A DNA stretch of 17,278 nt from DASSBG01 sp035703755 (GCA_035703755.1 DASSXP010000384.1:1-17278); one strand, 5' to 3'. Counted from the stretch's first letter, positions 1 to 7,676 are shown. Program-made: numbers and translations. Notes: generated from the sequence alone by a model not told the origin.

Positions 1-134
1 AGGTTGGTGACGAGGTGCTGCTGTGGGGCGATGAGCTCCCCGTCGAAACGGTGGCTGCCCATGCCGGCAGCATCGGCTACGACCTCACCTGCGGCATGAC
101 CCGCCGGGTGCTGTTCGTCGAGGACGACGCCTGA
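1..134 (+). CDS. alr: Alanine racemase, C-terminal end (partial)
   Basis: Only the last 43 codons are inside the window, read in the frame that begins at base 3 and ending at TGA 132-134. The peptide contains VGDEVLLWG and a later HAGSIGYDLTCGMTRRV, which match the end of the C-terminal beta-domain of PLP-dependent alanine racemase. There the segment around the SIGYDLTC-type motif is conserved and the protein ends shortly after a hydrophobic V-L-F-V strand. The enzyme interconverts L- and D-alanine in the cytoplasm for peptidoglycan synthesis. The catalytic lysine and PLP site lie upstream and cannot be seen. An alr gene shortly before radA is a familiar arrangement in Xanthomonadales, which supports the call. 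The family is quite certain; which paralogue (alr or dadX-like) cannot be decided from the tail. Confidence 0.85.
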   Translation, partial: VGDEVLLWGDELPVETVAAHAGSIGYDLTCGMTRRVLFVEDDA

Positions 135-162
135 CCCGAACCGGCTTGCGGGACGCGCCATT

Positions 163-190
163 GCCGCGTCTCCGCTGCTGAGACGGCGGC
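163..190 (+). terminator. Hairpin after alr, possible terminator
   Basis: CGTCTC (167-172) pairs with GAGACG (180-185) across a 7-base loop. The stem continues with GCCG (163-166) against CGGC (187-190) past one bulged G, about 10 bp in all. It sits 29 bp after the alr stop and 42 bp before the next start codon. There is no T-tract, so it may be an attenuating or processing hairpin rather than a full intrinsic terminator. Confidence 0.3.
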
Positions 191-231
191 CCGGCAAGCT
201 GGCGGCTCACTGCATCGGCAAGGGGGCCGGC

Positions 232-2166
232 ATGCAACTCATCCAGCGTTTACCGGCGCCGCAAACGGCGCCGTTGGCAGCGACAAGCCCTGCCTGGCAC
301 CGCGTGTGGCTACGCGCCGAGCACTTTTTTTCCCGTCAGGATGCGCGCGCGCATTGCTGGCTGTGGTTGCGCGATGAATGCGGCATCGTGCGCGCCTGGC
401 GCATGGATGCCGCAGCGCTGGGGCGGGATGACCGCATCCGTGAGCTGCTGCAACAATTTCGTGCCACACCGAACGCCACGTATCTGGGCGATCCCGTGCT
501 GGGAAGAATATGGCCGTTGCCGAATGCGCCCGTGGTGCCGATGACGCGCTGGGCGATTTCCTGGGGACAGCCGGTGCAAGGCGACATTCGCGCGTTTGCC
601 GACAGTCTGGATCAGGGCATCCTCGAGACGCTGGGCGCGCTGGAATTGGCGGGAACCTTCCTGGGTTCGGTCGCCAATTTCAATCGGCTGGCGCGTTTGT
701 CGCCGAGTACGTCACGGCATCGTCAGCAAGCCCTGCGGCGGTTTCCGCCACTGCTTATCCCGGTGCTGCTCGATTTGCCGGAACGCCCGGACATGTTTGG
801 CACGGAGTTGGAAGAGCATGCCGGACACCGGCATGCGCCGTCGCCGGCGCTGCTGGAGGCGATGGATCATGGCCGCGATCTGATTGGCGCGTTGGCGCAA
901 CACTACGCGGTTGATCGTGCGCTGATTCGTTCCCCACTGATGGCCGAGCCGTGGCCAGATGGCGCCGTGGCGCCGGAGACCTTGCAATTGTTGCAGGCAC
1001 TGCCGGCGCATACGCGGCCACGCGATTTGAGGTGCTTGCCGCCGCGGCTGGCACTGCTGGCGGCCGCGCCGATCAAATCGGCCAGCCGAGCGGCGCGCGC
1101 GCGGCTGGCGCCGTGTTTCGCGGATGGCTGGGATCGCGTCTGGCGCCGACTCGAAACCGAGTTCAGCCCGCTCGAAGCCCGGTTGCGCGATTGCCGCGAT
1201 TTTCTGCAGGCGGTGTTGCAACAGGCCGAGATGCCGCCGCCGTTGGCATGGTTCGATGTGCCGATGCTCGGGCATGTGTGGGCCGTGCGGCGTGGTCTGA
1301 AGTCCTTGCTGGCCGCATCCCGGCGCTGGCATGCGCAGGCGTTGACGCCCGTGTCTGCCACGCTTGACGGCATTGCCGATTCGGTTCCCGCATTGTTTGG
1401 TGCATGGGAAAACGCCGAGGGCAAGGCCATCGAGCTGACGACAGCCGAGGCGCTGCGCGAAGAAGGGGAGTGCATGCACCATTGTGTCGGAGGCTATTGG
1501 GAGCAGTGTCTGTACAGCGCCACCCGCATTGTTCATCTGGAGTTGCTGGATGGCCGCGCGGCCACGGCACAATTCGAATTCGATGGGCTGGATGAAGCCA
1601 ATACCCTGTTGTTGGTGCAGTTGCGCGGGCGCCACAACGGCGATTGCGATGCCGACATGTACGCGTTCGCGGAAGACGCGGTCGAGATGCTGAACGCTGA
1701 CACGCGCCGAGATGCGCGTTGTGCCGCCCTTGCGGACGCCGCGCAACAAAGTGCGCGGCGCCGGCCAGACGGCCCGCGTCACGTCCGCCGGCTGGACGCG
1801 CGCAGCCGTGCCGAAGCGCGCATGGTGCTGGATTTCGCCATGGCCCAGCCGACGTGGCAGCGACGTGGCGGAGCAAGCTACAGCGGGTCGGTTGCCGGCT
1901 TCGTCCATGCCGAAGGGCCGCGCCTGCTCGGCGTGCTCCGCGTTGGTGCCGAACTCCAGTTGGTGCGCGAACCGCACAACCCGTACGATCCACTCGCCGT
2001 GCGAATCGACTGGCAAGGCCACAAGCTCGGTTACGTTCCACGGGCGGCCAACGCGCCGATCGCCGCGGCACTGGATCAAGGCCTGGCACTCGCCGCTCGC
2101 ATCGACGCCATCGATCCAAATCCACATTGGCGCGAAATTCGGGTCGATATCGGCCCCGCTGGCTGA
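232..2166 (+). CDS. PcfJ-like domain / HIRAN domain protein
   Basis: A 644-residue protein with two recognisable parts. Residues about 402-490 carry the PcfJ-like pattern: LTTAEALREEGECMHHCVGGY, then an I-x-x-L-E-L strand, an A-T-A-Q-F-E-F strand, and V-Q-L-R-G-R-H-N. The Met-His-His-Cys-Val-Gly core is the family hallmark. Residues about 551-640 form a HIRAN domain: a G-x-V-A-G-F strand, L-V-R-E-P-H-N-P-Y-D, A-V-R-I and K-L-G-Y-V-P-R. HIRAN domains are known mostly from DNA-repair and remodelling proteins, where the HLTF domain binds DNA 3' ends; the biochemistry of PcfJ-like domains is not established. The first 400 residues are alpha-helical in look, Arg/Ala-rich and not recognised. No signal peptide or TM segment is visible, so it is probably cytoplasmic. 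The start is supported by an AAGGGGG ribosome site (220-226) 5 bp before ATG. It lies between alr and radA on the same strand, 88 bp before radA. A role in nucleic-acid metabolism is inference from HIRAN and the neighbour. Confidence 0.8.
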   Translation: MQLIQRLPAPQTAPLAATSPAWHRVWLRAEHFFSRQDARAHCWLWLRDECGIVRAWRMDAAALGRDDRIRELLQQFRATPNATYLGDPVLGRIWPLPNAPVVPMTRWAISWGQPVQGDIRAFADSLDQGILETLGALELAGTFLGSVANFNRLARLSPSTSRHRQQALRRFPPLLIPVLLDLPERPDMFGTELEEHAGHRHAPSPALLEAMDHGRDLIGALAQHYAVDRALIRSPLMAEPWPDGAVAPETLQLLQALPAHTRPRDLRCLPPRLALLAAAPIKSASRAARARLAPCFADGWDRVWRRLETEFSPLEARLRDCRDFLQAVLQQAEMPPPLAWFDVPMLGHVWAVRRGLKSLLAASRRWHAQALTPVSATLDGIADSVPALFGAWENAEGKAIELTTAEALREEGECMHHCVGGYWEQCLYSATRIVHLELLDGRAATAQFEFDGLDEANTLLLVQLRGRHNGDCDADMYAFAEDAVEMLNADTRRDARCAALADAAQQSARRRPDGPRHVRRLDARSRAEARMVLDFAMAQPTWQRRGGASYSGSVAGFVHAEGPRLLGVLRVGAELQLVREPHNPYDPLAVRIDWQGHKLGYVPRAANAPIAAALDQGLALAARIDAIDPNPHWREIRVDIGPAG

Positions 2167-2254
2167 TTCGGCGCCTGCGCCGGGCGGCTCGACGCCAGCC
2201 GCGCCAGAGCACAGAATCGGATCACGCATTGATACAACCGGGAGTCAATTACGC

Positions 2255-3631
2255 ATGGCCAAAGCCAAGACCGCCTATGTCTGTAGTGATTGCGGCGCTG
2301 AACACGCCAAGTGGCAGGGCGCCTGCGCCGAGTGCGGGGCGTGGAACACGCTGGCGGAAATCGTGCTGGAGCCGGCGTCCAAATCCGTCGGTGCGGCGCG
2401 TGGCGGCTACGCTGGCAAGGCGGCGGGAGCGGCCAGGGTCACGCCGCTGACCGCGGTGGCGGCCGAATCCGAGTCGCGCACGCTGACCGGCATCGGTGAA
2501 CTCGACCGGGTGCTGGGTGGTGGCCTGGTGGATGGCTCGGTGGTGTTGATCGGCGGCGATCCGGGTATCGGCAAGTCGACCCTGCTGTTGCAGATGCTGG
2601 GACAAATCGGCGCGCGGCTGCCGGGCGTGTATGTCACCGGCGAAGAATCGCTGGCGCAAGTGGCCGCGCGCGCGCAACGCCTCGGTCTGCCGCTGGAACC
2701 GTTGCAGGCGCTGGCCGAAACCGGCATCGAGCGGATTCTGGAGCAGGTGGCGGTGAGCAAGCCGCGCTTGTTGATCGTCGATTCGATACAGACCATCTGG
2801 ACCGAACTTCTGTCCGCGGCGCCGGGCTCGGTGTCGCAGGTGCGCGAATCGGCGGCCAAGCTGACCCGTTTTGCCAAGGAGACCGGTACCTCGGTGCTGC
2901 TGGTCGGCCACGTTACCAAGGAGGGCGGTATCGCCGGGCCGCGCGTGCTGGAGCATATGGTCGACGCGGTGTTGTACTTCGAGGGCGAGTCCGGTTCGCG
3001 TTTCCGTGTGCTGCGCGCGTTCAAGAATCGCTTCGGTGCGGTCAACGAGCTCGGCGTGTTCGCCATGGGCGACAAGGGCTTGCGCGAAGTGCCCAATCCC
3101 TCGGCGATTTTTCTCTCCGCACACACCGGACCGACGTCCGGCAGCGCGGTGATGGTGACTCGTGAAGGCACCCGCCCGTTGCTGGTGGAAGTGCAGGCGC
3201 TGGTCGATCAATCCTCGCTCGGCAATCCGCGCCGGGTGGCGTTGGGGTTGGAGCAAAACCGGCTCGCCATGCTGCTTGCGGTGTTGCATCGCCACGGTGG
3301 CGTGGCCGCTTACGATCAGGACGTGTTCGTCAACGTCGTCGGTGGCATCCGCGTGCAGGAAACGGCGGCCGACCTGCCGGTGCTTCTGGCGATCCGCTCC
3401 TCCCTGCGTGACCGGCCGCTGCCTGACAAGACCGTGGCCTTTGGTGAGGTGGGCTTGTCGGGCGAAATCCGCCCGGTGCCGAACGGCGAAGAGCGGCTGA
3501 AGGAAGCCGCCCACCACGGTTTCCGTCGCGCCATCGTGCCCAAGGCCAATGCGCCGAAGCAGGGCCGTTTCGGCGAACTGGAGGTGGTCGGCGTTGAACG
3601 TTTGGCCGACGCGCTGGATGCGGCAGGGTAA
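2255..3631 (+). CDS. radA: DNA repair protein RadA
   Basis: A RecA-like, Lon-related ATPase that promotes branch migration of recombination intermediates in the cytoplasm. The 458 residues match the usual RadA length of about 455-460. Order of parts: an N-terminal C4 zinc finger (Cys10, Cys13, Cys24, Cys27), Walker A GGDPGIGKST at residues 100-109, Walker B L-L-I-V-D ending at Asp176, the RadA-specific KNRFG motif at 257-261, and a C-terminal Lon-protease-like domain containing the FGEVGLSGEIRPV segment. The frame is open upstream to about 1712, but that part only overlaps the PcfJ-HIRAN gene in another frame. ATG 2255 is chosen because it begins the zinc-finger segment with the typical M-A-K start and has a GGGAG site at 2240-2244. 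No key residue is missing. Confidence 0.97.
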   Translation: MAKAKTAYVCSDCGAEHAKWQGACAECGAWNTLAEIVLEPASKSVGAARGGYAGKAAGAARVTPLTAVAAESESRTLTGIGELDRVLGGGLVDGSVVLIGGDPGIGKSTLLLQMLGQIGARLPGVYVTGEESLAQVAARAQRLGLPLEPLQALAETGIERILEQVAVSKPRLLIVDSIQTIWTELLSAAPGSVSQVRESAAKLTRFAKETGTSVLLVGHVTKEGGIAGPRVLEHMVDAVLYFEGESGSRFRVLRAFKNRFGAVNELGVFAMGDKGLREVPNPSAIFLSAHTGPTSGSAVMVTREGTRPLLVEVQALVDQSSLGNPRRVALGLEQNRLAMLLAVLHRHGGVAAYDQDVFVNVVGGIRVQETAADLPVLLAIRSSLRDRPLPDKTVAFGEVGLSGEIRPVPNGEERLKEAAHHGFRRAIVPKANAPKQGRFGELEVVGVERLADALDAAG

Positions 3632-3766
3632 GCGGCGTAATGGCGAAATCGCCGAGCCGGTCTGCTATTGGCGCCCGGTTCACTTCAACTGGACTGGATG
3701 CGCGTATGCTCACGGCCACCCGCGTTTTCGTGCGCGGCGGACCACCACTTGATCCGGAGTTCCATC

Positions 3767-4318
3767 ATGCAACGAATTGCCGCTTTCCTGAGCTTGGTCT
3801 TGCTGGTTGCAGCCATTCCCGCCCACGCCGCGCTCGACAACGGTGCCAGCGCGCCGGACTTCAGTGCCGAAGCCTCGCTAGGCGGTAACGCGTTTCATTA
3901 CTCGCTGGCGGCCGCGCTGAAAAAAGGTCCGGTGGTGCTGTATTTCTATCCGGCCGCGTTCACCCCCGGCTGCACCATCGAGGCGCACGATTTCGCCGCC
4001 GCCACCGACAAGTACAAAGCGCTAGGCGCCACCGTGATCGGCGTCTCGCGGGACGACATCGAAAAACTCAAGCGCTTCTCGGTCAGTGAGTGCCGCAGCA
4101 AATTCGCGGTCGCGGCCGACACCGATGGCGCCATCACCAAGGCCTACGACGCGGTGATGCCCGGCCGGCCGGATTACGCCAACCGCATTTCCTACGTGAT
4201 CGCGCCGGACGGGAAAATCCTCTACAGCTACACCGCCATGAACCCGGCCCAACACGTTGCCAACACTCTGGAAGCGCTCAAGACCTGGTCCGCTGGCAAA
4301 GCCGCTACGGCGCCCTGA
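3767..4318 (+). CDS. Exported PrxQ/BCP-type peroxiredoxin
   Basis: A 183-residue thiol peroxidase of the AhpC/TSA-BCP class that reduces hydrogen peroxide and organic hydroperoxides. Residues 1-22 are a Sec signal peptide (short basic start, L-S-L-V-L-L-V core, A-H-A-A end), so the mature protein is probably periplasmic, unlike the usual cytoplasmic BCP. The peroxidatic cysteine is Cys69 in F-T-P-G-C-T. The resolving cysteine five residues later found in E. coli BCP is absent (His74 instead). The only other cysteine is Cys109, 40 residues on, similar to the alternative resolving position described for Xylella PrxQ. The fold continues with G-V-S-R-D-D, D-T-D-G and the late Y-V-I-A-P-D-G-K-I strand. 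ATG 3767 has GGAG at 3756-3759, 7 bp upstream; upstream in-frame starts lack a signal peptide. It follows radA by 135 bp and probably has its own promoter. Confidence 0.9.
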   Translation: MQRIAAFLSLVLLVAAIPAHAALDNGASAPDFSAEASLGGNAFHYSLAAALKKGPVVLYFYPAAFTPGCTIEAHDFAAATDKYKALGATVIGVSRDDIEKLKRFSVSECRSKFAVAADTDGAITKAYDAVMPGRPDYANRISYVIAPDGKILYSYTAMNPAQHVANTLEALKTWSAGKAATAP

Positions 4319-4835
4319 GCGCGAGTGCAAGTCATGGAACCGGCGACGGTGATCGCCACGCGATCTTGCGCCGGATGACGGCGGGCGGTGGAGCGCAGTA
4401 GCCGGCATCCGGGTGCGTATCTCGCGTTCTTGCTTGCGAAGTGGAGAATCCGGTACTTCACCGATACAGCGGCTTCCGTCGACACGAAAGCAGGGTGACG
4501 GCAAGACTCGCAGCGTGATCCACCAAACCCGAACGACGGTACGGTAGGCGGCCTGCGCCGCTCTCACCTGCACGCTGCCTTGAAAGACAGCCCGTCGTCT
4601 GTCGGCATCGGCGCCGCCGCGATCTCGACGCAGACAGCTGCCCTGGCGTTTGTGCCAACGTGTCAGCGTTGCCTTGCGGGGCAAGTGCGTTTGGGGGGTG
4701 TGGGTTCAAGGTGTGAGCATGGCGCCTGGCCCCATCGCTACCCCGCATTCAGGGGGTGCCATGTGCGCGACCTGAAACCTAGCATTTCCCCAGCGCCATA
4801 ACGGCTTTTCTGCAGCCGGCCCAAGGGGAGTCGAG
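4319..4835. other. 517-bp region without a recognisable gene
   Basis: Reading frames exist on both strands but none has a convincing start, ribosome site or familiar protein. Two small symmetric structures are visible. One is GATCGC-CAC-GCGATC at 4351-4365, a tight 6-bp hairpin 33 bp after the peroxiredoxin stop, without a T-tract. The other is a wider repeat CCGGATG (4371-4377) against CATCCGG (4406-4412). The right end must hold the promoter of the next gene, but no clear -35/-10 pair was found. Confidence 0.5.
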
Positions 4836-5270
4836 ATGCCATCACATACGCCAAGCAAACGCCAAGCGTGGCTCGCGGCCTGGCTTTTCCGTGGTGCCGG
4901 GGTCCTGTTGCTGCTGGCTGCTGGCTGGTGGTTGACCGGGTGGTTGTTGCACGCATCTGCCCCGCGTCGGGGTGCCACGGACGCGCACCAAACGGTCGAT
5001 GCATCGACCCGATTTGAATATCCGGTGATCTTTACGTCCGCCACCAGCGAAGCGGTGATCGAAACCTGGCGTCGGCACCTGCTGGCCGCGACCCACGTCA
5101 GCCACTGCCCCGAAGGCCACCCTTGCGTGAGCCGTGCCCTGCGTTGGGCGCAAACCGGCCCGGTGCCGCACCCGGTTATCGGTTTCGACTTCGCCGTCAT
5201 CAGGCCGCGGGTCGAACGGCTGGCACATGAGTCCGCTGCGGTCGATGCAGCCCACATTCCCATCTCGTAA
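4836..5270 (+). CDS. Small single-TM hypothetical protein
   Basis: A 144-residue protein not recognised as any family. Residues about 12-40 form one strongly hydrophobic helix rich in Leu, Trp and Gly after a basic start (K-R near residues 8-9), so it is probably an inner-membrane anchor or uncleaved signal with the rest in the periplasm. The soluble part holds a compact pair of cysteines, Cys91 and Cys97, in H-C-P-E-G-H-P-C, which could form a disulfide or bind a metal. It ends with a strand-like G-F-D-F-A-V-I. That it is a real gene rests on a strong AAGGGGAG site (4823-4830) 5 bp before ATG, on the TM segment, and on the next gene starting only 60 bp downstream on the same strand. No function is proposed. 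Confidence 0.6.
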   Translation: MPSHTPSKRQAWLAAWLFRGAGVLLLLAAGWWLTGWLLHASAPRRGATDAHQTVDASTRFEYPVIFTSATSEAVIETWRRHLLAATHVSHCPEGHPCVSRALRWAQTGPVPHPVIGFDFAVIRPRVERLAHESAAVDAAHIPIS

Positions 5271-5330
5271 CCCGTAGCTCACCGTCGCGTAGAGCCGGCG
5301 GTTGAGCCTTTACTGCCCCGGAGAGTCTTC

Positions 5331-6170
5331 ATGACGCTTTATGCCCACGCTCCACGCTGCACTCGAAGTCTGTTGTTGTTTGTCATGGCCGCAGCCTGCG
5401 GCCCAGCCCTGGCCATTTTCCAGAACGGTGGATTCGAGTCCAGCGACTTCACCGGCTGGACGCTGGGCGGTGGCTCCAACCCCGGTCTTGCCGGCGTCGC
5501 CCCATTCACGGGCGCCAGCATCCAGATTAACGCCGGCACCCCCGGTCCGTCCGCGCTGGTCGCTGCCGGCACCGTCGATGCCAACGCACCAGACCTGGTG
5601 CTGGCGCGGCTCGGCCAATACACCGCAAAGTTGAACGACGCCAGTGGCGGCGCTTTGGTCACCACCATGACCCAGGTGGATACCGTTACCAACGCCGATA
5701 TCGACGCCAGCGATAATCTACCGCACATTCGTTTTTCCTATGCACCGGTGCTGGATGACCCCGGTCATTCACCGCATGAGCAGCCGTATTTTTACGTGGT
5801 GCTCAAAAACCTTGCCGACAACAGCATTGTGTTCGAGCAATTTGCCTATTCCGGGCAGCCCGGAGTGCAGTTCCTGAATAGCAACGGTAACTGGAAATAC
5901 CTGCCGTTCCAGGACGTCGACGTGGCATTGCCCATGAGCGCTATCGGGCAGCAGATTGAACTGACCGTGGTGGCAGCGGACTGCTCGCTCGGTGCACACG
6001 GCGGTTACGTGTACGTCGATGGATTCGGTTCGGCCAGCTTGCCGCCGGCGGTCACCCCGAATGCCATTCCAGCTTACGTAGCGGTACCAACCACGGGTCC
6101 CTTGGCATTGCTGTTGCTGGCTCTGGCCATGGCCGGCTGCGGCTGGTTTGCACGGCGCCGCACCATCTGA
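5331..6170 (+). CDS. Secreted beta-rich protein with C-terminal sorting signal
   Basis: A 279-residue exported protein. Residues 1-28 are a Sec signal peptide ending in G-P-A-L-A. The mature part opens with F-Q-N-G-G-F-E-S-S-D-F-T-G-W, the pattern that begins many jelly-roll, carbohydrate-binding-like domains of PEP-CTERM and related surface proteins, and ends with Y-V-Y-V-D-G-F-G, also usual for that fold. Residues about 252-279 are a tripartite sorting signal: V-P-T-T-G-P, a Leu/Ala-rich TM helix, then A-R-R-R. This resembles IPTL-CTERM tails and, in V-P-T-T-G, sortase LPxTG signals. The protein is therefore probably processed and attached to or passed through the outer surface. GGAGAG at 5320-5325 supports ATG 5331. 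It may be co-transcribed with the gene 60 bp upstream and is closed by a terminator 49 bp downstream. The ligand is unknown. Confidence 0.75.
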   Translation: MTLYAHAPRCTRSLLLFVMAAACGPALAIFQNGGFESSDFTGWTLGGGSNPGLAGVAPFTGASIQINAGTPGPSALVAAGTVDANAPDLVLARLGQYTAKLNDASGGALVTTMTQVDTVTNADIDASDNLPHIRFSYAPVLDDPGHSPHEQPYFYVVLKNLADNSIVFEQFAYSGQPGVQFLNSNGNWKYLPFQDVDVALPMSAIGQQIELTVVAADCSLGAHGGYVYVDGFGSASLPPAVTPNAIPAYVAVPTTGPLALLLLALAMAGCGWFARRRTI

Positions 6171-6218
6171 ATCCCTGTGCAACACGGCCACGGATGGCCC
6201 CTTGTCCACTGCCACTTG

Positions 6219-6246
6219 CCCCGGCATCGACCGGGGTGCTTCTTTT
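6219..6246 (+). terminator. Intrinsic terminator after the sorting-signal gene
   Basis: CCCCGG (6219-6224) pairs with CCGGGG (6231-6236) around a 6-base loop, followed by TGCTTCTTTT (6237-6246). The stem is all G/C and the T-rich tail lies on the + side only, so it should stop transcription coming from the 5331-6170 gene. It also marks the boundary to the convergent operon. Confidence 0.7.
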
Positions 6247-6318
6247 CCGCTGTTGCAATCGGTCATGCCAACAACATGTCCACTGGTGATGGAGCGACCA
6301 GCGCGATGGTCATGCCAA

Positions 6319-6966
6319 TTACGGTGCCACCAAGCCGTGCCGTATCGCCACCAAGGTTGCTTCGGCGCGTGTGTTGACCGCCAGCTTGCGGTAGATGTCC
6401 TTGAGATATCCCGCCACCGTGTGTCGCGACAGTTCCAATAGCCTGGCTACATCGAGCACACTCAGGCCCTTGGCGATCAGGCGCAAAACCTCCACTTCCC
6501 GCGGGGTCAAATCGATAGCTTCTTCGCCGCTATCGTTCGGCGCAGCCACCGGCTGAAAGCTCCGCAGCAAACGCCTGGCGATGGAAGCGGACAACGGCGG
6601 CTGCCCGGAGACGATGCCCGCCAGCATCTCGGCCAAGGTTTCGGGCGACTGATCCTTGAGCACGTAACCTTGGGCTCCGGCGCGCAGGGCCGGAAACAAA
6701 TGGGCGTCGTCATCGAACACAGTGGCCACGATGCACAAGCTTGATTGCTGGCTCAGATGCCGCACCAGGTCTATGCCCGATCCGTCGGGCAAACCCAGAT
6801 CGAGCAGCGCCAGTTCCGGTGCCGGCTGACACAATGGCCAGGCACTGGCCAACGATTCGGCTGACGCCAATGCAATACCGGGAAATGCCAGCGTCAAGGC
6901 GCGTGCCAGCCAGTCGCGGCTGGATGACAAGTCATCCACGATCAAGGCTCGCGTCGGCAACTTCAT
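6319..6966 (-). CDS. NarL/FixJ-family response regulator
   Basis: A 215-residue two-component transcription regulator. The receiver domain (about 5-120) has the acidic pair Asp11-Asp12, the phospho-acceptor Asp56 in L-A-L-L-D-L-G-L-P-D-G, the switch Thr82 and the conserved Lys104 in Y-V-L-K-D. After a linker, residues about 152-210 are a LuxR-type helix-turn-helix: L-T-P-R-E-V-E-V-L, then K-G-L-S-V-L-D-V-A-R and H-T-V-A-G-Y-L-K-D-I-Y-R-K-L. Length is typical of the family. All key residues are present, so it should be phosphorylated and bind DNA. Its ATG overlaps the TGA of the histidine kinase gene (ATGA at 6963-6966), so its translation is probably coupled to that gene and the kinase is its natural partner. 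Target genes cannot be told from the window. It ends in TAA 6319-6321, convergent with the gene ending at 6170. Confidence 0.95.
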   Translation of the reverse strand: MKLPTRALIVDDLSSSRDWLARALTLAFPGIALASAESLASAWPLCQPAPELALLDLGLPDGSGIDLVRHLSQQSSLCIVATVFDDDAHLFPALRAGAQGYVLKDQSPETLAEMLAGIVSGQPPLSASIARRLLRSFQPVAAPNDSGEEAIDLTPREVEVLRLIAKGLSVLDVARLLELSRHTVAGYLKDIYRKLAVNTRAEATLVAIRHGLVAP

Positions 6967-7676
6967 GGATCGGTCTCAAGCGGCATGGTCAACAGCACCT
7001 TGGTGCCGCCCAGCGTACCAGCTTGCCAGGCGATGTCACCCGCCAAAGCCTGCGCGCGTTTGCGCATATTGCCGATGCCGCCGTGACTGGTCGTGGGCAC
7101 CTTTCCGGCACCCTGGCCGTCATCCGTCAACTCCAACCGCAACTGGCCACAAGCCACCGCGCACCGGATACGCAAATGCCGCGCCACCGCGTGGCGGATG
7201 GCGTTGCTGGTTGCTTCACGCACGATGCGATGCAGATGCAAGGCGCGTCCTTGATCCAGCCGCATGGCGGGCATGTCGATCGGCATGTCCCAAGTCAACG
7301 TCATGTCCACTGCGGCCAAACGCTGCGTCGCCTCGGCGCGAATATCGGTCAGCACATCGTCGAGGGTGCCAGGTGTGCCGCGTGAGCGCGTCACCACGTC
7401 ACGCAGATCCTGCAGCAGCGCGCGGGCCTGGTCAGCCTGTGCCGGGGACTCGGCCGCATGCACCATGCCGAGCAGGCGTGCGCCCAGATCATCGTGCAAG
7501 TTTGCGTAGATACGCTCGCGTTCGTCTGTCGCTATGCGATCACGCAACTCGATCGAGTGTGCCGCAAACTGGCTTGCCGCTTCGGCACGCTGTTGTCGCA
7601 ACTGCCGCCATAACAGGGCCACCAAGCCCAGCGCCAGCAGCAACAACACCAGCAACACCACGACCGCCAGGGTCAT
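6963..7676 (-). CDS. Small membrane histidine kinase (HisKA_3 type) without sensor domain
   Basis: A 237-residue kinase of the NarX/DesK-like class that pairs with LuxR-type regulators. Residues 2-23 are a single TM helix; a short basic helical linker follows, then the dimerisation/phosphotransfer segment with His61 in L-H-D-D-L-G-A-R-L-L. The ATPase part shows an N-box R-E-A-T-S-N-A-I-R-H (153-162), the D-D-G-Q-G motif (185-189), G-G-I-G-N-M-R-K-R-A (199-208) and a final G-G-T-K-V. No periplasmic, PAS, GAF or HAMP domain is present, so it can hardly sense anything by itself. ATG 7676 is chosen because it forms an ATGA overlap with the stop of the upstream kinase gene and begins at the TM helix; the frame is open further upstream but only inside that gene. 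Autophosphorylation and transfer to the adjacent regulator are inferred from the intact motifs. Confidence 0.92.
   Translation of the reverse strand: MTLAVVVLLVLLLLALGLVALLWRQLRQQRAEAASQFAAHSIELRDRIATDERERIYANLHDDLGARLLGMVHAAESPAQADQARALLQDLRDVVTRSRGTPGTLDDVLTDIRAEATQRLAAVDMTLTWDMPIDMPAMRLDQGRALHLHRIVREATSNAIRHAVARHLRIRCAVACGQLRLELTDDGQGAGKVPTTSHGGIGNMRKRAQALAGDIAWQAGTLGGTKVLLTMPLETDP

Noticed and set aside
712..2229. 505-codon open frame on the - strand opposite the PcfJ-HIRAN gene
   Set aside because: It is the antisense shadow of a gene with recognisable domains; its translation is Arg/Gln-rich, without any familiar motif or ribosome site.
1712..2254. N-terminal extension of RadA by 181 codons
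   Set aside because: The extension overlaps the HIRAN-coding region in another frame and RadA's zinc finger normally starts within the first dozen residues, as it does from ATG 2255.
2249..3517. 422-codon open frame opposite radA
   Set aside because: Antisense of a highly conserved gene; His/Gln/Arg-rich composition is typical of GC-rich shadow frames.
4371..4412. REP-like inverted repeat CCGGATG/CATCCGG
   Set aside because: A 7-bp stem with a 28-base loop is weak in GC-rich DNA and no second copy was seen in the window.
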